64,000 nucleotides of DNA from JAWXCF01 sp034440515 (GTDB taxonomy: Bacteria; Bacteroidota; Bacteroidia; CAILMK01): NCBI GenBank assembly GCA_034440515.1, contig JAWXCF010000099.1, forward strand, positions 1-64,000, written 5' to 3'. Below the pieces are notes generated by a model. The model saw nothing but the letters and a program-made list of their open reading frames with translations, did no database searches and had not been told where the DNA came from. Shown piece after piece: positions 44,244 through 53,700 of the stretch (position 1 is the first letter of the stretch; each line of letters opens with the position of its first letter). The translations under genes and the position numbers were made by a program.

Positions 44244-45596
44244 CTAAAACATTTGGGCTAGAGAGAAGAAAAATTGGCGATCTTCTTGAGATACAGCATA
44301 GTCAAATCTCAGGATAGTGTTTACGTTCCAAGCTATACGCAGTCCAAGTCCCTCTGATACCCGAAAGTTTTTAAAACTTTTTATTGTATTAAAGTCATCC
44401 CATACTGCACCAGCATCTATAAATGGTAGGGTACTAAATGCAAAATGTTGCTTAAGAAAGTTAAGTTGGGCAAAGCGATATCTTAACTCAAGATTATTTA
44501 TACTCATCACCCGTCCTAAAAATCGGGATTGTTTGTAACCCCTTAAGGTTTTAGACCCGCCCAAACCCTCTACACTACCCTCGGAGCTCCATTGGTCTTG
44601 ATATTCAAAAAAGGGAGCGTCCCAAGCTGTGTAGCCCAGCCCAGCTCTGCCAGCCAATACCAATCGCTTGGGGTATTTCGCAATTAGATTTTTATAGACA
44701 CTAATATGCCCATACGTTTTGTTGAAATTAAAAGATGAGCCTAATGCTTTAAGTGAAAGTTCATTAGTTAATTCTGCAAATATTCCTTTGCTAGGGTCTG
44801 ACTCTAAGTCTCTGGTATCGTATATTATCCCTACTTGTCCTAAGCCTATTAGGCTAGAACCTAAGCCAAGTATTTGCCCTGCGTTTGCGTCTAATTGTAA
44901 TAGTGAATTACCCTGAAATGTTCTAATCTTAACCGAAGCAAGTTCATACCCTAGCAGAAGCCTCATTTTCCCTTCGTATAAACTTCGCTCTCCACTTATA
45001 TTTAGTATGAATTCTTCTTTGTTATAATTATGGTACAACTTGTTATCACCTACCAGAAAATTATCTGAATACTCAGAATATGAAACACCTGATTTAAGTT
45101 GGGGTATTGCACCAATGTTATCATAGTAGCTCAGCTTATTTAGCGTGCTTTCTGTTTTACCAAAATATAGTAGGTTTGGATTACTCTCATAGCCTCCCTC
45201 AACACGTAGCCTCCATTTAGAGTTTAATATATAAGGGACATCTAGTTTTGCTATTATTTCACGTTGACTTTTTGTTGTGTTAAACAATGCTATATCAATT
45301 TTAGCACGGTAGGGTGTATAGTTAAAGAATGGGTCAGTCTTCTTTCCATTAAAATACAAATATCCCCCAACTCCGTATCCAAAACCATTTACTGGGTCTG
45401 AACTAATGTCTGGTACGCCAGTTACATAAGTACCTTCAGGTTTATTGGCAATATCCTCATCAGTCATTCTTTTCTCCTTAGCTATTGCAAAGGGTAATTT
45501 CTTAGTTGTGTCATTTTGTTTTGCAATAGAATCTTTAGTTTGACCTATTGCTGTGCAAAATGGAATTATTAAGAACAGAATCAGCAAGTTTTTCAT
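44244..45596 (-). CDS. Omp85/BamA-TamA-like outer-membrane protein
   Basis: About 450 residues from ATG 45596; a 10-codon upstream extension is less likely because MKNLLILFLIIPFCTAIGQ is a clean signal peptide. There is no POTRA domain: the mature N-terminus is short and leads directly into an Omp85-type 16-strand barrel, with GVPDISSDPVNGFGYGVGGY near the start, the lid-loop motif LGGSKTLRGYKQSRF (about residue 370), and a C-terminal strand ending in Phe (QFFFSLAQMF). It resembles the single-barrel surface-antigen proteins common in Bacteroidota. Its promoter is unclear: a strong terminator lies only 29 bases upstream. Confidence 0.85.
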   Translation of the reverse strand: MKNLLILFLIIPFCTAIGQTKDSIAKQNDTTKKLPFAIAKEKRMTDEDIANKPEGTYVTGVPDISSDPVNGFGYGVGGYLYFNGKKTDPFFNYTPYRAKIDIALFNTTKSQREIIAKLDVPYILNSKWRLRVEGGYESNPNLLYFGKTESTLNKLSYYDNIGAIPQLKSGVSYSEYSDNFLVGDNKLYHNYNKEEFILNISGERSLYEGKMRLLLGYELASVKIRTFQGNSLLQLDANAGQILGLGSSLIGLGQVGIIYDTRDLESDPSKGIFAELTNELSLKALGSSFNFNKTYGHISVYKNLIAKYPKRLVLAGRAGLGYTAWDAPFFEYQDQWSSEGSVEGLGGSKTLRGYKQSRFLGRVMSINNLELRYRFAQLNFLKQHFAFSTLPFIDAGAVWDDFNTIKSFKNFRVSEGLGLRIAWNVNTILRFDYAVSQEDRQFFFSLAQMF

Positions 45597-45624
45597 AAGG
45601 ATAAATCTGATAATATAATGCCAC

Positions 45625-45661
45625 AAAAAAAAGCCGACTAAACAGTACTGTCTAGCCGGCT
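45625..45661 (-). terminator. intrinsic terminator after the M43 protease gene
   Basis: AGCCGACTAAACAG (45632-45645) pairs with CTGTCTAGCCGGCT (45648-45661), 14 bp with G-U pairs and a 2-base loop. Seven T follow on the minus strand. It ends only 29 bases before the next gene's start codon, so expression of that gene depends on readthrough or a promoter overlapping the hairpin. Confidence 0.85.
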
Positions 45662-45692
45662 TAACTAAATAAAGCAGTTGTCGAAAATCTTC

Positions 45693-46970
45693 CTATTTCA
45701 CATATAGTCTTATGCTTTGATTAGCCTGTTGGCCAGTAATAGTAATAATATATAATCCAGATGCCAGAATACCCAAGTCAGCCTTAGAATAGGTATATAC
45801 TGATTCACTTTTGGCTAAATTAACTTTTTGCACACTCAGCACTTTGCCTGTCATTTCGCTGGTAATTAAGCTTACTTGCCCAGCCACAGCAGATGATATC
45901 TTAATGTTTATCAATTCATCTATTGGATTAGGATATATAGATGCAGATACTAAATTTGAGCCTGTTTTTGCAATGCTATTGGTTGCACAACTATTAAATA
46001 GTGTGAAACTTTGATTAGCCTCAGATATTAAAGACTTGCGAGTATTGTTTAGGTAAAAATGCATTCTATTTACTTGACCAAGGGTAAATAGTAATTTCCT
46101 GTCGTTGTAGTCCATATAGTTCTCATACATATCTATTACATCAGGAAAATCGGTCTTGCAAGTATTAGAGATAGATGATACATTGTAACTAGGTGATGAT
46201 ACCGGTGGTGTGTCTGTCACTCTATCGCCCTGAAGGCTCTGATTGCTGCTGCAACCGTCTTGAAAAGTATGAAATAGACCGAAGTAGTGACCAACCTCGT
46301 GTGCTAAAGTTTTGTCTAAACTTGTCATATATCTATAATCCATAACAATTCCATCATTATTGGGGTTACTGACTGCCGACCAAGGGAAATTAGAATAGCC
46401 AGCTACTGTAAATCCTCCAGCTACATCAAATCCTATATTTCTTACTACCCAAATGTTTAGGTATTTCTTACTATCCCATATTATTTCAGACTTTATGTTA
46501 TCATCTGCATCTACAGTATTGGTGGTTATAGTTCTGGTAATACCAGAAGTGCAATTACCGTTTGGATCTGTACTTGCCAGTTGAAACTCAATTCTGGTAT
46601 CAGTTATTAAAGACTTAAATGGGTTTCTGATTAGTGTACTGTCTTTATTCCTTTTTCTAAAGGCATTATTTAACCCGCTCATTACTGCTTTTATTTGTAA
46701 GTCAGACAATCTTTCTGGGCCGTTATTGTGCATTATATGTATTACTACAGGTATAATTAGCACATCATTAACTCCATTGTTGGATCGCTGGTTTCCAGTG
46801 CGTAACAATTCTGCCTCAAGGGCAATTTTTCTTACTCTTATTTCAGGAAATTTTGCCTCTTGTCTATTCTCAATTTCATCTGTTATACAAGGAATTACTT
46901 GAAAAGATTGACCAATTGAAGCCAAGCTAAACAAACAAGAAATTACGGTACCTATTATTCTTATCTTCAT
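45693..46970 (-). CDS. secreted M43 (pappalysin-type) zinc metalloprotease with T9SS type A tail
   Basis: 425 residues. A signal peptide (IIGTVISCLFSLASIGQS) precedes a propeptide-like region and the catalytic domain. The zinc site is TLAHEVGHYFGLFHTFQDGC (about residues 216-235), the HExxHxxGxxH motif of the metzincin group, with a later MDYND Met-turn (about 288). The C-terminal 80 residues are a type A sorting domain, ASIYPNPIDELINIKIS ... ILASGLYIITITGQQANQS. The protein is therefore expected to be exported by Sec and then T9SS and released or anchored on the surface, where it degrades peptides. It is a single-gene unit ended by a strong terminator. Confidence 0.92.
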   Translation of the reverse strand: MKIRIIGTVISCLFSLASIGQSFQVIPCITDEIENRQEAKFPEIRVRKIALEAELLRTGNQRSNNGVNDVLIIPVVIHIMHNNGPERLSDLQIKAVMSGLNNAFRKRNKDSTLIRNPFKSLITDTRIEFQLASTDPNGNCTSGITRTITTNTVDADDNIKSEIIWDSKKYLNIWVVRNIGFDVAGGFTVAGYSNFPWSAVSNPNNDGIVMDYRYMTSLDKTLAHEVGHYFGLFHTFQDGCSSNQSLQGDRVTDTPPVSSPSYNVSSISNTCKTDFPDVIDMYENYMDYNDRKLLFTLGQVNRMHFYLNNTRKSLISEANQSFTLFNSCATNSIAKTGSNLVSASIYPNPIDELINIKISSAVAGQVSLITSEMTGKVLSVQKVNLAKSESVYTYSKADLGILASGLYIITITGQQANQSIRLYVK

Positions 46971-47305
46971 TAATCAATATCTATCTGATATCAAATTAAC
47001 TTAATCTTCCCTGCAACTGTTCCACTTTCGCATATATAGAAATTGTAATTTATCGGAATTAGGAAATGATTTATAATAATATAATTACATCTAAAACAGT
47101 TATTTAATTAATTTTTAACTGAAGTTGCATCGGAATTATTTTGCAGAAATTAGTTGGTATTCTACGCAGAGTTGTGAGAGTTATTTATGTGTTTAAACAT
47201 CTATTAAGTTTAAAATTATAGAAAATGACATTGCTCAATTTATGGTAATAATGAATTAGGTAATGGTAATTCTACTGTTTAAATTTGGCTCTTTATTTAT
47301 ATAAA
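46971..47305. other. 335-bp intergenic region with candidate aminotransferase promoter
   Basis: The region separates two divergent genes. TAAATTTG at 47280-47287 (plus strand) matches the -7 consensus and would start transcription about 12 bases before the ATG at 47306. It also contains the TTG (47285) that could be mistaken for a start codon. No other feature is visible. Confidence 0.4.
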
Positions 47306-48505
47306 ATGATTGATTCGCAAAGGGTATCGCAACGCATTCAACAAATGCAAGAGTCAAGTACATTGCAAATGGCAAGACTCAGCAGACAACTTCAATCCGA
47401 AGGCAAAAAGATAATTAATCTAAGCCTAGGTGAGCCTGATTTTGATACACCTAATCACATAAAAGATGCTGCTATTAGGGCCATAGAAAATAACATAACA
47501 CACTACCCACCAGTGGCCGGATTTCTTGAACTAAGGCAGGCATTGTCTGAAAAATTTAAGAGAGACAACAATTTAGAATATTCACCCAACCAAATATTAG
47601 TAAGCACTGGCGCAAAACATAGCCTAATAAATGTGCTAATGACCCTATTAGACGAAGGTGATGAGGTGATAATACCTGCACCGTATTGGGTTAGTTATCC
47701 AGAAATGGTAAAATTAACTGGGGCCAGTTCTATAATTGTAGAAACTAGTTTAGAGGCAGACTTTAAAATGACAGCAAAACAACTACGTGCTGCAATAACA
47801 GAAAACACTAAGGCAATCATACTAAATTCTCCGAGTAATCCTACTGGGGCAGTATATACATTATCAGAATTAGAAGCATTAGCTGAAGTACTAAGAAACG
47901 AAGACATTATCGTGATTAGCGATGAAATATATGAGCTAATTAACTATGGCATTGGGCATTACAGCATAGCTACATTGACTGGGATGTATGATAAAACTGT
48001 AACTATAAACGGTGTCAGTAAGGCATTTGCTATGACAGGGTGGAGAATTGGCTACGCTGCTGGGCCAGAATGGTTGATAAAAGCTTGTGAGAAATTGCAA
48101 GGGCAGTTTACCAGTGGGGCTAATACAATAGCTGAAATGGCAACCATTGCTGCCGTAAGTGAGTCATATCAACCCACTTATGATATGTTGGCAGAATTTG
48201 TTAAAAGAAAAGAACTAGTACTAGCTGGCATTAACGATATAGGTAAACTTGGGGTCTCAATACCAGAGGGGGCATTTTACTTGTTTCCAGACGTATCTGC
48301 CTATTTAGGTACTAAATATAAGGAATATGAAGTCAATACATCAGATGATTTATGTATGTATTTATTGGCTGAGGCAGAAGTGAGTCTGGTGTCTGGTACA
48401 GGTTTTGGCGCAGCAAATTGCATTAGAATTAGTTTTGCAGCTTCTGAACAGAATCTAACATTGGCATTGGCCAGAATCAAAACTGCTTTACATAACTTGG
48501 TGTAA
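47306..48505 (+). CDS. class I/II PLP-dependent aminotransferase (aspartate aminotransferase-like)
   Basis: 399 residues from ATG 47306; an upstream TTG lies inside the presumed promoter box and is rejected. Fold type I landmarks are LSLGEPDFDTPNHIKDAA, the loop TGAKHSLINVLMTLL, SPSNPTGAVYT (about 175), SDEIYELINYG, and the PLP lysine in NGVSKAFAMTGWRIGYAAGP (about residue 237). It most resembles bacterial aspartate/prephenate aminotransferases of the Ib subgroup, but the amino-acid specificity is not certain. Its TAA is followed directly, with no spacer, by the ATG of the heptose kinase gene, so the two are co-transcribed. Confidence 0.93.
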   Translation: MIDSQRVSQRIQQMQESSTLQMARLSRQLQSEGKKIINLSLGEPDFDTPNHIKDAAIRAIENNITHYPPVAGFLELRQALSEKFKRDNNLEYSPNQILVSTGAKHSLINVLMTLLDEGDEVIIPAPYWVSYPEMVKLTGASSIIVETSLEADFKMTAKQLRAAITENTKAIILNSPSNPTGAVYTLSELEALAEVLRNEDIIVISDEIYELINYGIGHYSIATLTGMYDKTVTINGVSKAFAMTGWRIGYAAGPEWLIKACEKLQGQFTSGANTIAEMATIAAVSESYQPTYDMLAEFVKRKELVLAGINDIGKLGVSIPEGAFYLFPDVSAYLGTKYKEYEVNTSDDLCMYLLAEAEVSLVSGTGFGAANCIRISFAASEQNLTLALARIKTALHNLV

Positions 48506-49513
48506 ATGGGATTAGACATTAAGTTAAACTGGCCAAGTCTATTTGATTCATTTGCAAATAAACGCGTATTGGTGATTGGAGATATTATGTTAGATGCCTA
48601 CTATTGGGGTAGGGTAGAGCGAATATCGCCGGAGGCACCAGTACCCATAGTTGAGGTTACCAAACGTGAATATAGATTAGGCGGTGCTGCAAACGTAGCC
48701 CTAAATATGGCGAAACTAGGCGCAAAAGTTTCAGTTGCCAGTGGTGTAGGTAAAGATGTTGAGGCTGAAAAACTATTGCAACTGTTAGCTGACGAAGAAA
48801 TTAATACAATTGCGGTAATTCAGTTTGAAAATGATAGACCTACTACCGTAAAAACTAGAATATTAGGCAACAATCACCAAATGATTCGGATAGACAGTGA
48901 AGTAAATGAACTAATATCTGCAAGCGAAGAGAATCAATTAATTGAATTAATTATTCACAGATTATTACCAAATATTGATGTTATAGTGTTTGAAGACTAT
49001 GACAAAGGAATCATTACTTCAAATCTAATTCGGCAAGTAATTGAGGCAGCTAAGATTCACAAATGCTTTATAGCTGTTGACCCTAAGCGTCGAAATTTTC
49101 ACCTATACAATCACGTAGATTTATTCAAACCTAATTTACGAGAACTTGCAGAAGGTTTGGGTGTAAACTTATCTGTAGAGAATACCGTAGATGAAGTAAA
49201 AAAAGCAGGTGCGCAAATATTATACACCCTTCAAGCGAAGTTTGCATTAATTACAATGAGTGAAAAGGGAATGTTGCTGTTGGAAGGCGAACATAGCTAC
49301 TATGCTGAGGCCCACATTAGAAAAGTATATGATGTAAGTGGTGCCGGCGATACTGTAATCAGTGTAGCAGCGTTAGCTCTAAGCTGCGGCTTAGTTCCGA
49401 ATATTGCTATACAATTGGCTAATCTAGCAGGTGGATTGGTTTGCGAAAAATTAGGTGTTGTTCCCATTTCTCGTCTGGAGTTACAACTTCACGCAGAGGC
49501 CATATTTGGCTAA
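48506..49513 (+). CDS. rfaE1: PfkB-family D-glycero-beta-D-manno-heptose-7-phosphate kinase
   Basis: 335 residues, a PfkB/ribokinase-family sugar kinase. Visible motifs are VLVIGDIMLDAYYWGRVERISPEAP (HldE-specific start, residues 20-45), the GGAANVALNMAKLGA loop, VDPKRRNFHLY, and the catalytic GAGDTVISVAALAL (about residue 275). This equals the N-terminal kinase half of E. coli HldE; the nucleotidyltransferase half is absent, so it is the stand-alone form that phosphorylates heptose-7-phosphate for LPS core precursor synthesis. It directly abuts the aminotransferase gene. The function of the pair is not obviously linked. Confidence 0.88.
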   Translation: MGLDIKLNWPSLFDSFANKRVLVIGDIMLDAYYWGRVERISPEAPVPIVEVTKREYRLGGAANVALNMAKLGAKVSVASGVGKDVEAEKLLQLLADEEINTIAVIQFENDRPTTVKTRILGNNHQMIRIDSEVNELISASEENQLIELIIHRLLPNIDVIVFEDYDKGIITSNLIRQVIEAAKIHKCFIAVDPKRRNFHLYNHVDLFKPNLRELAEGLGVNLSVENTVDEVKKAGAQILYTLQAKFALITMSEKGMLLLEGEHSYYAEAHIRKVYDVSGAGDTVISVAALALSCGLVPNIAIQLANLAGGLVCEKLGVVPISRLELQLHAEAIFG

Positions 49514-49519
49514 CACTTG

Positions 49520-49891
49520 CTATCTAACTCTGTGCTTTTTATTTAGAATAAAGTAATAAACTGCAAAGAAAGCTAATAAGCCAATGAACATATTTAGCAT
49601 CATTTTACCCCACCGTGCCCATCCACCTTTTATCTCATTATCTTGATTCACATTAGACTCAGGTTCATTGCTAGAATAATCGAAACTACTTGTGTTAATA
49701 ACTTTTTTATTTTGACCAGAATTTTCGCTTGATTTTAATACTGATAAAGCAATTTTATCAGATGCAGATTTAGGTTTTGTTTGTGTGTGAAGGCTGGTAG
49801 AGTACAAGCCAACTATTAGTAAACAGATGATTGCGAATATATTATGAGTAAAAGTTCGACTTCGACTTTTCTTTTTCGATCGGGGTTTCAT
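49520..49891 (-). CDS. small two-helix membrane protein, unknown function
   Basis: 123 residues. A very basic N-terminus (MKPRSKKKSRSRTF) precedes a hydrophobic helix (NIFAIICLLIVGLYSTSL); a polar Ser/Asn/Lys middle follows, then a second helix (LNMFIGLLAFFAVYYFIL) and a basic tail NKKHRVR. I do not recognise a family. It lies 49 bases after the glycosyltransferase gene on the same strand and may be transcribed with it. It converges on the heptose kinase gene. Confidence 0.7.
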   Translation of the reverse strand: MKPRSKKKSRSRTFTHNIFAIICLLIVGLYSTSLHTQTKPKSASDKIALSVLKSSENSGQNKKVINTSSFDYSSNEPESNVNQDNEIKGGWARWGKMMLNMFIGLLAFFAVYYFILNKKHRVR

Positions 49892-49940
49892 ATATCTATT
49901 TAATGTTTCTAATAGCTAATTTAATAAAAATTAGTTACAA

Positions 49941-50714
49941 CTATATTCTTGGTAATATTTTTTCTGCATAGTTATCAGGCTTTAGGCTATCGTGATAATT
50001 ATGGAATAACCTATTACATTTATTTCTATATACAAGCCTCCTATGTAGATAATAGTTCAAAAAAAGTTCTTTATCCTCTCCTCCCCAACTTAAGTACTGT
50101 TCATTATATTTTCCCACTTTTTGGAATTGGTATTTGCTATCTGCAAATAATCCGTAGCCACTATTTAGCCAATTGCCGTCTTGTTTAGACTTTGCCTCTT
50201 TGTTTAAATTGAAACAAATAGGAAACCAAGCTATTTTATTACTAACATATTTGTTCACCAATTCTACTAAGTTTTCAGGCAATGAAATGTCTGCGTCAGT
50301 CGCAAAAAAATACTCGTGCTTTGCCATACTTATGGCTTGATTGTAAACTCTCGCCCGATGAAAGTCTTGTTTTGTTTCAATTATCTGGTAATGATTGGGC
50401 ATTAACCAATCAAGTTCTTTTCTAAGTTTAATCAAATTTTCACTGCCACAATCTACTATGGTGAAGTGAATTAAGTTTAAGTTGTATAGTTTAGCTATGC
50501 TAGGTAACAACTCATTTATAACCATATCTGTCCTATTCAATAATCCAAGGCAAATGCTAATTGGGTTCAGTTTTCTTTTGCCTGAAATATGAAATCTAAT
50601 CCAGGCTAAGGCATCCAATCCTATGGTAAAGTAGCCTAAGGCTCTTTGGTCTGACTTAAACCAAAAGTGCAATGACTCTTTTATAGAATTGGGTAAATAG
50701 CGCTTAATACTCAC
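49941..50714 (-). CDS. family 2-like glycosyltransferase
   Basis: 257 residues, starting from GTG 50714. The GT-A core shows a nucleotide-binding strand (FTIVDCGSENL), the metal-binding DxD in YFFATDADISLP (about residues 133-144), and the acceptor-side motif YLSWGGEDKELF (about 210-221), with a later His in LFHNYHDSLKP. No transmembrane helix. The WGGED motif resembles enzymes that add N-acetylhexosamine or galactose in surface polysaccharides. It may act on LPS or capsule, matching the nearby heptose kinase, but the sugar is unknown. A promoter that overlaps the end of the giant adhesin gene appears to drive it. Confidence 0.8.
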   Translation of the reverse strand: MSIKRYLPNSIKESLHFWFKSDQRALGYFTIGLDALAWIRFHISGKRKLNPISICLGLLNRTDMVINELLPSIAKLYNLNLIHFTIVDCGSENLIKLRKELDWLMPNHYQIIETKQDFHRARVYNQAISMAKHEYFFATDADISLPENLVELVNKYVSNKIAWFPICFNLNKEAKSKQDGNWLNSGYGLFADSKYQFQKVGKYNEQYLSWGGEDKELFLNYYLHRRLVYRNKCNRLFHNYHDSLKPDNYAEKILPRI

Positions 50715-50719
50715 TTAAT

Positions 50720-50746
50720 AAAAAATGCCCAATCTAAGATTGGGCA
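50720..50746 (-). terminator. intrinsic terminator of the giant Fn3 adhesin gene
   Basis: TGCCCAATC and GATTGGGCA (50726-50746) form a perfect 9-bp stem with a 3-base loop; six T follow on the minus strand. The T-run ends only 5 bases before the GTG of the next gene. Confidence 0.85.
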
Positions 50747-50749
50747 TTA

Positions 50750-50778
50750 CAAATTTATTTATAACCTGACTATTTCAA
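50750..50778 (-). promoter_or_regulatory. promoter of the glycosyltransferase, overlapping adhesin 3' end
   Basis: On the minus strand TTG (50776-50778) is followed after 18 bases by TAAATTTG (50750-50757). The predicted start, about 50743, falls inside the terminator hairpin, so an mRNA starting here would keep only half of the stem and escape termination. Confidence 0.55.
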
Positions 50779-53700
50779 TATGATTATAGTGCCGCTATAG
50801 TATTTCCATTTATTTTCATAACCTTTTACATTGACTATGTAGGTATAAATGCTCTCTGGTGCAGATTCACCATTATTAGTTTTACCATTCCAAGGCACAC
50901 CTGCATCAGTGCTGTAAACTATTTGCCCCCACCTATTTATAATTTTCATATTGTATGATTTTATATAAGCTCCTTTCGGACCAAATGAGTCATTTAGATT
51001 AGTACTTTGTGTTGGTGTAAATGCATTGGGGAAGAATACAATTGGGTCTTGATTTACACAAAATATGTTACTGTAACTAGTAGCATCATATAGGCTATTG
51101 TTTTCTACTGCTTCAACTCTGTAGCAGAAATTTCCACCATCAGTAGGTATTGCTAGGTCTGCCCAGTTTGTCTTGGTACCTATGGCACTACCTATTAAAA
51201 CCCATACTCCAGTATCATTAGACCTTCTATATACAACGTATTTCTTTATTGGATTAAGCCACTGTCTATATGGTGACCAACTTAATAGGTGTTGTAGTGG
51301 TTTGCTCTCAACCTTTAACCCTATGGTACAACCTAAGTTGCTAAATAAAGACATATTACCACAACTATCTACAACAGTAACTTGATAGCAGAAACCTTCT
51401 TGATGAAGAACTGTTGAGTCACGGTAAGTTGTATCGTTTTGATTTTTAGTTTGATATATGACTTTTAGGTCGCCATTTGGCAGTTTACGTCTATATAACT
51501 TAAACCCACTTGCGTCCCAATTACCAGACTTAGCCCATTTAATTTCAACAGCACCGTTAGATTTCGCTACACTCGCACTAATTAAATGCACTGGTTTAGG
51601 TGCAATTATGTCAAATGGTTGTGCGCTGTCTCTGTTAGAAAAACTTACATCTTTATTACCTATAGCCTCAATTACATAACTATATTTTCTAAAGCAAACT
51701 TTTTGAGTATCAGTAAATGCAGTAACAGAAGATGCAAATGAAGTAATTAGAATTCCATTTCTGTAAATATTGTATCTGTTAATATTAAAGCCTTCATACG
51801 GAGTCCAGCTTAGTTCAATTGACTCATTGCCAGATACAGTTTTTAAACTTACTGGACTATGTGTAAATGCAAATAAGTCATTGCTTAGATTACCACAAGT
51901 GTCAATTACTCTTACTTTATATTGATATTTTTCACGATAAGTATTTAAAGCTGTATCATTATAAGTTAACTGGGTATTAGGCAATTGAGCAATTAAATTC
52001 CAGTTAGTAGTTTGACGTCTATAAACTAAATATTTCGATTTATCGCTTGCATTACTAGCAGTCCATTTCAGTGCGATGATACCAGTATTTGAACCTGTCT
52101 TGGTAACTGTAGCTAGGTCTAAAATAGGTGGCTCTGGCGCATTGTTCTCATATGAAACCACAGTGTCTGTATTGCTAAATGCTGACACAGAATTTAGAGA
52201 ATCAAATACAGTAATTCTATACTCATAATTTGTTCTACACCTTACATCTGCATCATTGTAGAATCCAGATGTATTTAAAGTATAAATAGGCACCCAAACA
52301 CCAAAATTCGATCTTTTCTCTAAAGTATATCTAGTTGATTTGAAACCAATGTATTCAGTCCAAGATACTCTGTTATAGGCATTTTGAGCAGTTGCCTCTA
52401 GCAACACAGTTGTATGTGTATCACTTGGTGTAGCTATGTTTCCACAACTATCTATACTCCTAATGAAGTATGAATATGCTGTCGTTTTGTTATTCGCTTT
52501 AGAATCAACATACCTAACTAAACCTGTGCTATTGCTTTTAAATGAATCGATTAAAAAGAATACACCATTAGACGACCTGTATATGTAAGACGATTTCCTA
52601 TTCTTATCTCCTGCCACTAAGAAAGTTAATTCGTTGGTTCCATTACTAGCAGAAGATGAAGTTACACTGGCCGATACTTGATTAGCAATTTGCGGTGCTA
52701 AATTATCTAAAGCCCTAACTCTTACTGTATCACTATGTATTAACAAGTTGGGTTGAGCAATATTAAATGCCTTAATTCTATAGTTATATACTTTGCCACA
52801 AGATATGTTAGTATCGGCGAAAGTGCTGTCACTAGATGGCACATAATATTTGGTTGTTAAACCATTAGAACCCTCACTTCTATCTATTTCATACCTAGTT
52901 ACAACAGCTCCACGGTATTTGTTAAAACTTATGTTGTTACTGTTATTGACAGCTGTTACACTTAGATTTATTGCTAAATATTTAATAGGTATGAATCCTT
53001 CAGTTAAGCATTTGTTATATCCTACTAAATAATAGTAATTAGCACTTGTTTTAGTATTTGTACTTGAATGCACATAAGATAGCGTACCTAAATTCTTAAT
53101 ATCTGAAAGTAAAGTATATGTCCCGTTAGCTACAATACTGTGATATAGTCTATAGCCAATTATAAAAGTATCGTTAATATTTGGACTAATCCAACTGATA
53201 TTTACGCTACCATTTGTTGAACTGGTACTAGTTACATCTACTTCGGTAATGCTAAGTGGTAAAGGTGCCTCAAATATTCTAGGTTTAATGCTCAGTGTGT
53301 CACCATTACTAATTAAACCTGTTGATGTATTTCTTGCCTGAACGTAATAGTAGAATCGAGAACTGGTATCAACATTATTGTCAATGTACAATTGGTTATT
53401 ACTTTGAGATTGAATTATGCTGTATGTTCCAGATCTACTAGTGCTTCGCAATATGTTGTAACTTGTATTGCTAGAACCATAACCTATAAATGCACCAAAA
53501 CTAATTCTAACCAATGGTTTACAATCTTTCGTGCTGAGTCTCAATCTCATAGTACCATATTCTATGCTGGCATTAGATCTATGGGTTCCGTCGCAACTAT
53601 CTATTGCAACTATGTAGTAGCTATAGTATTTATTTAAATTACCTGGTCTGTCTATATAAACACTATCTCTGGTTACAGTAACAATTTTAGTGTAAGCGCT

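Noticed and set aside
47285..47305. TTG start for the aminotransferase
   Set aside because: The TTG is part of the TAAATTTG box thought to be the promoter -7 element; ATG 47306 gives a normal N-terminus.
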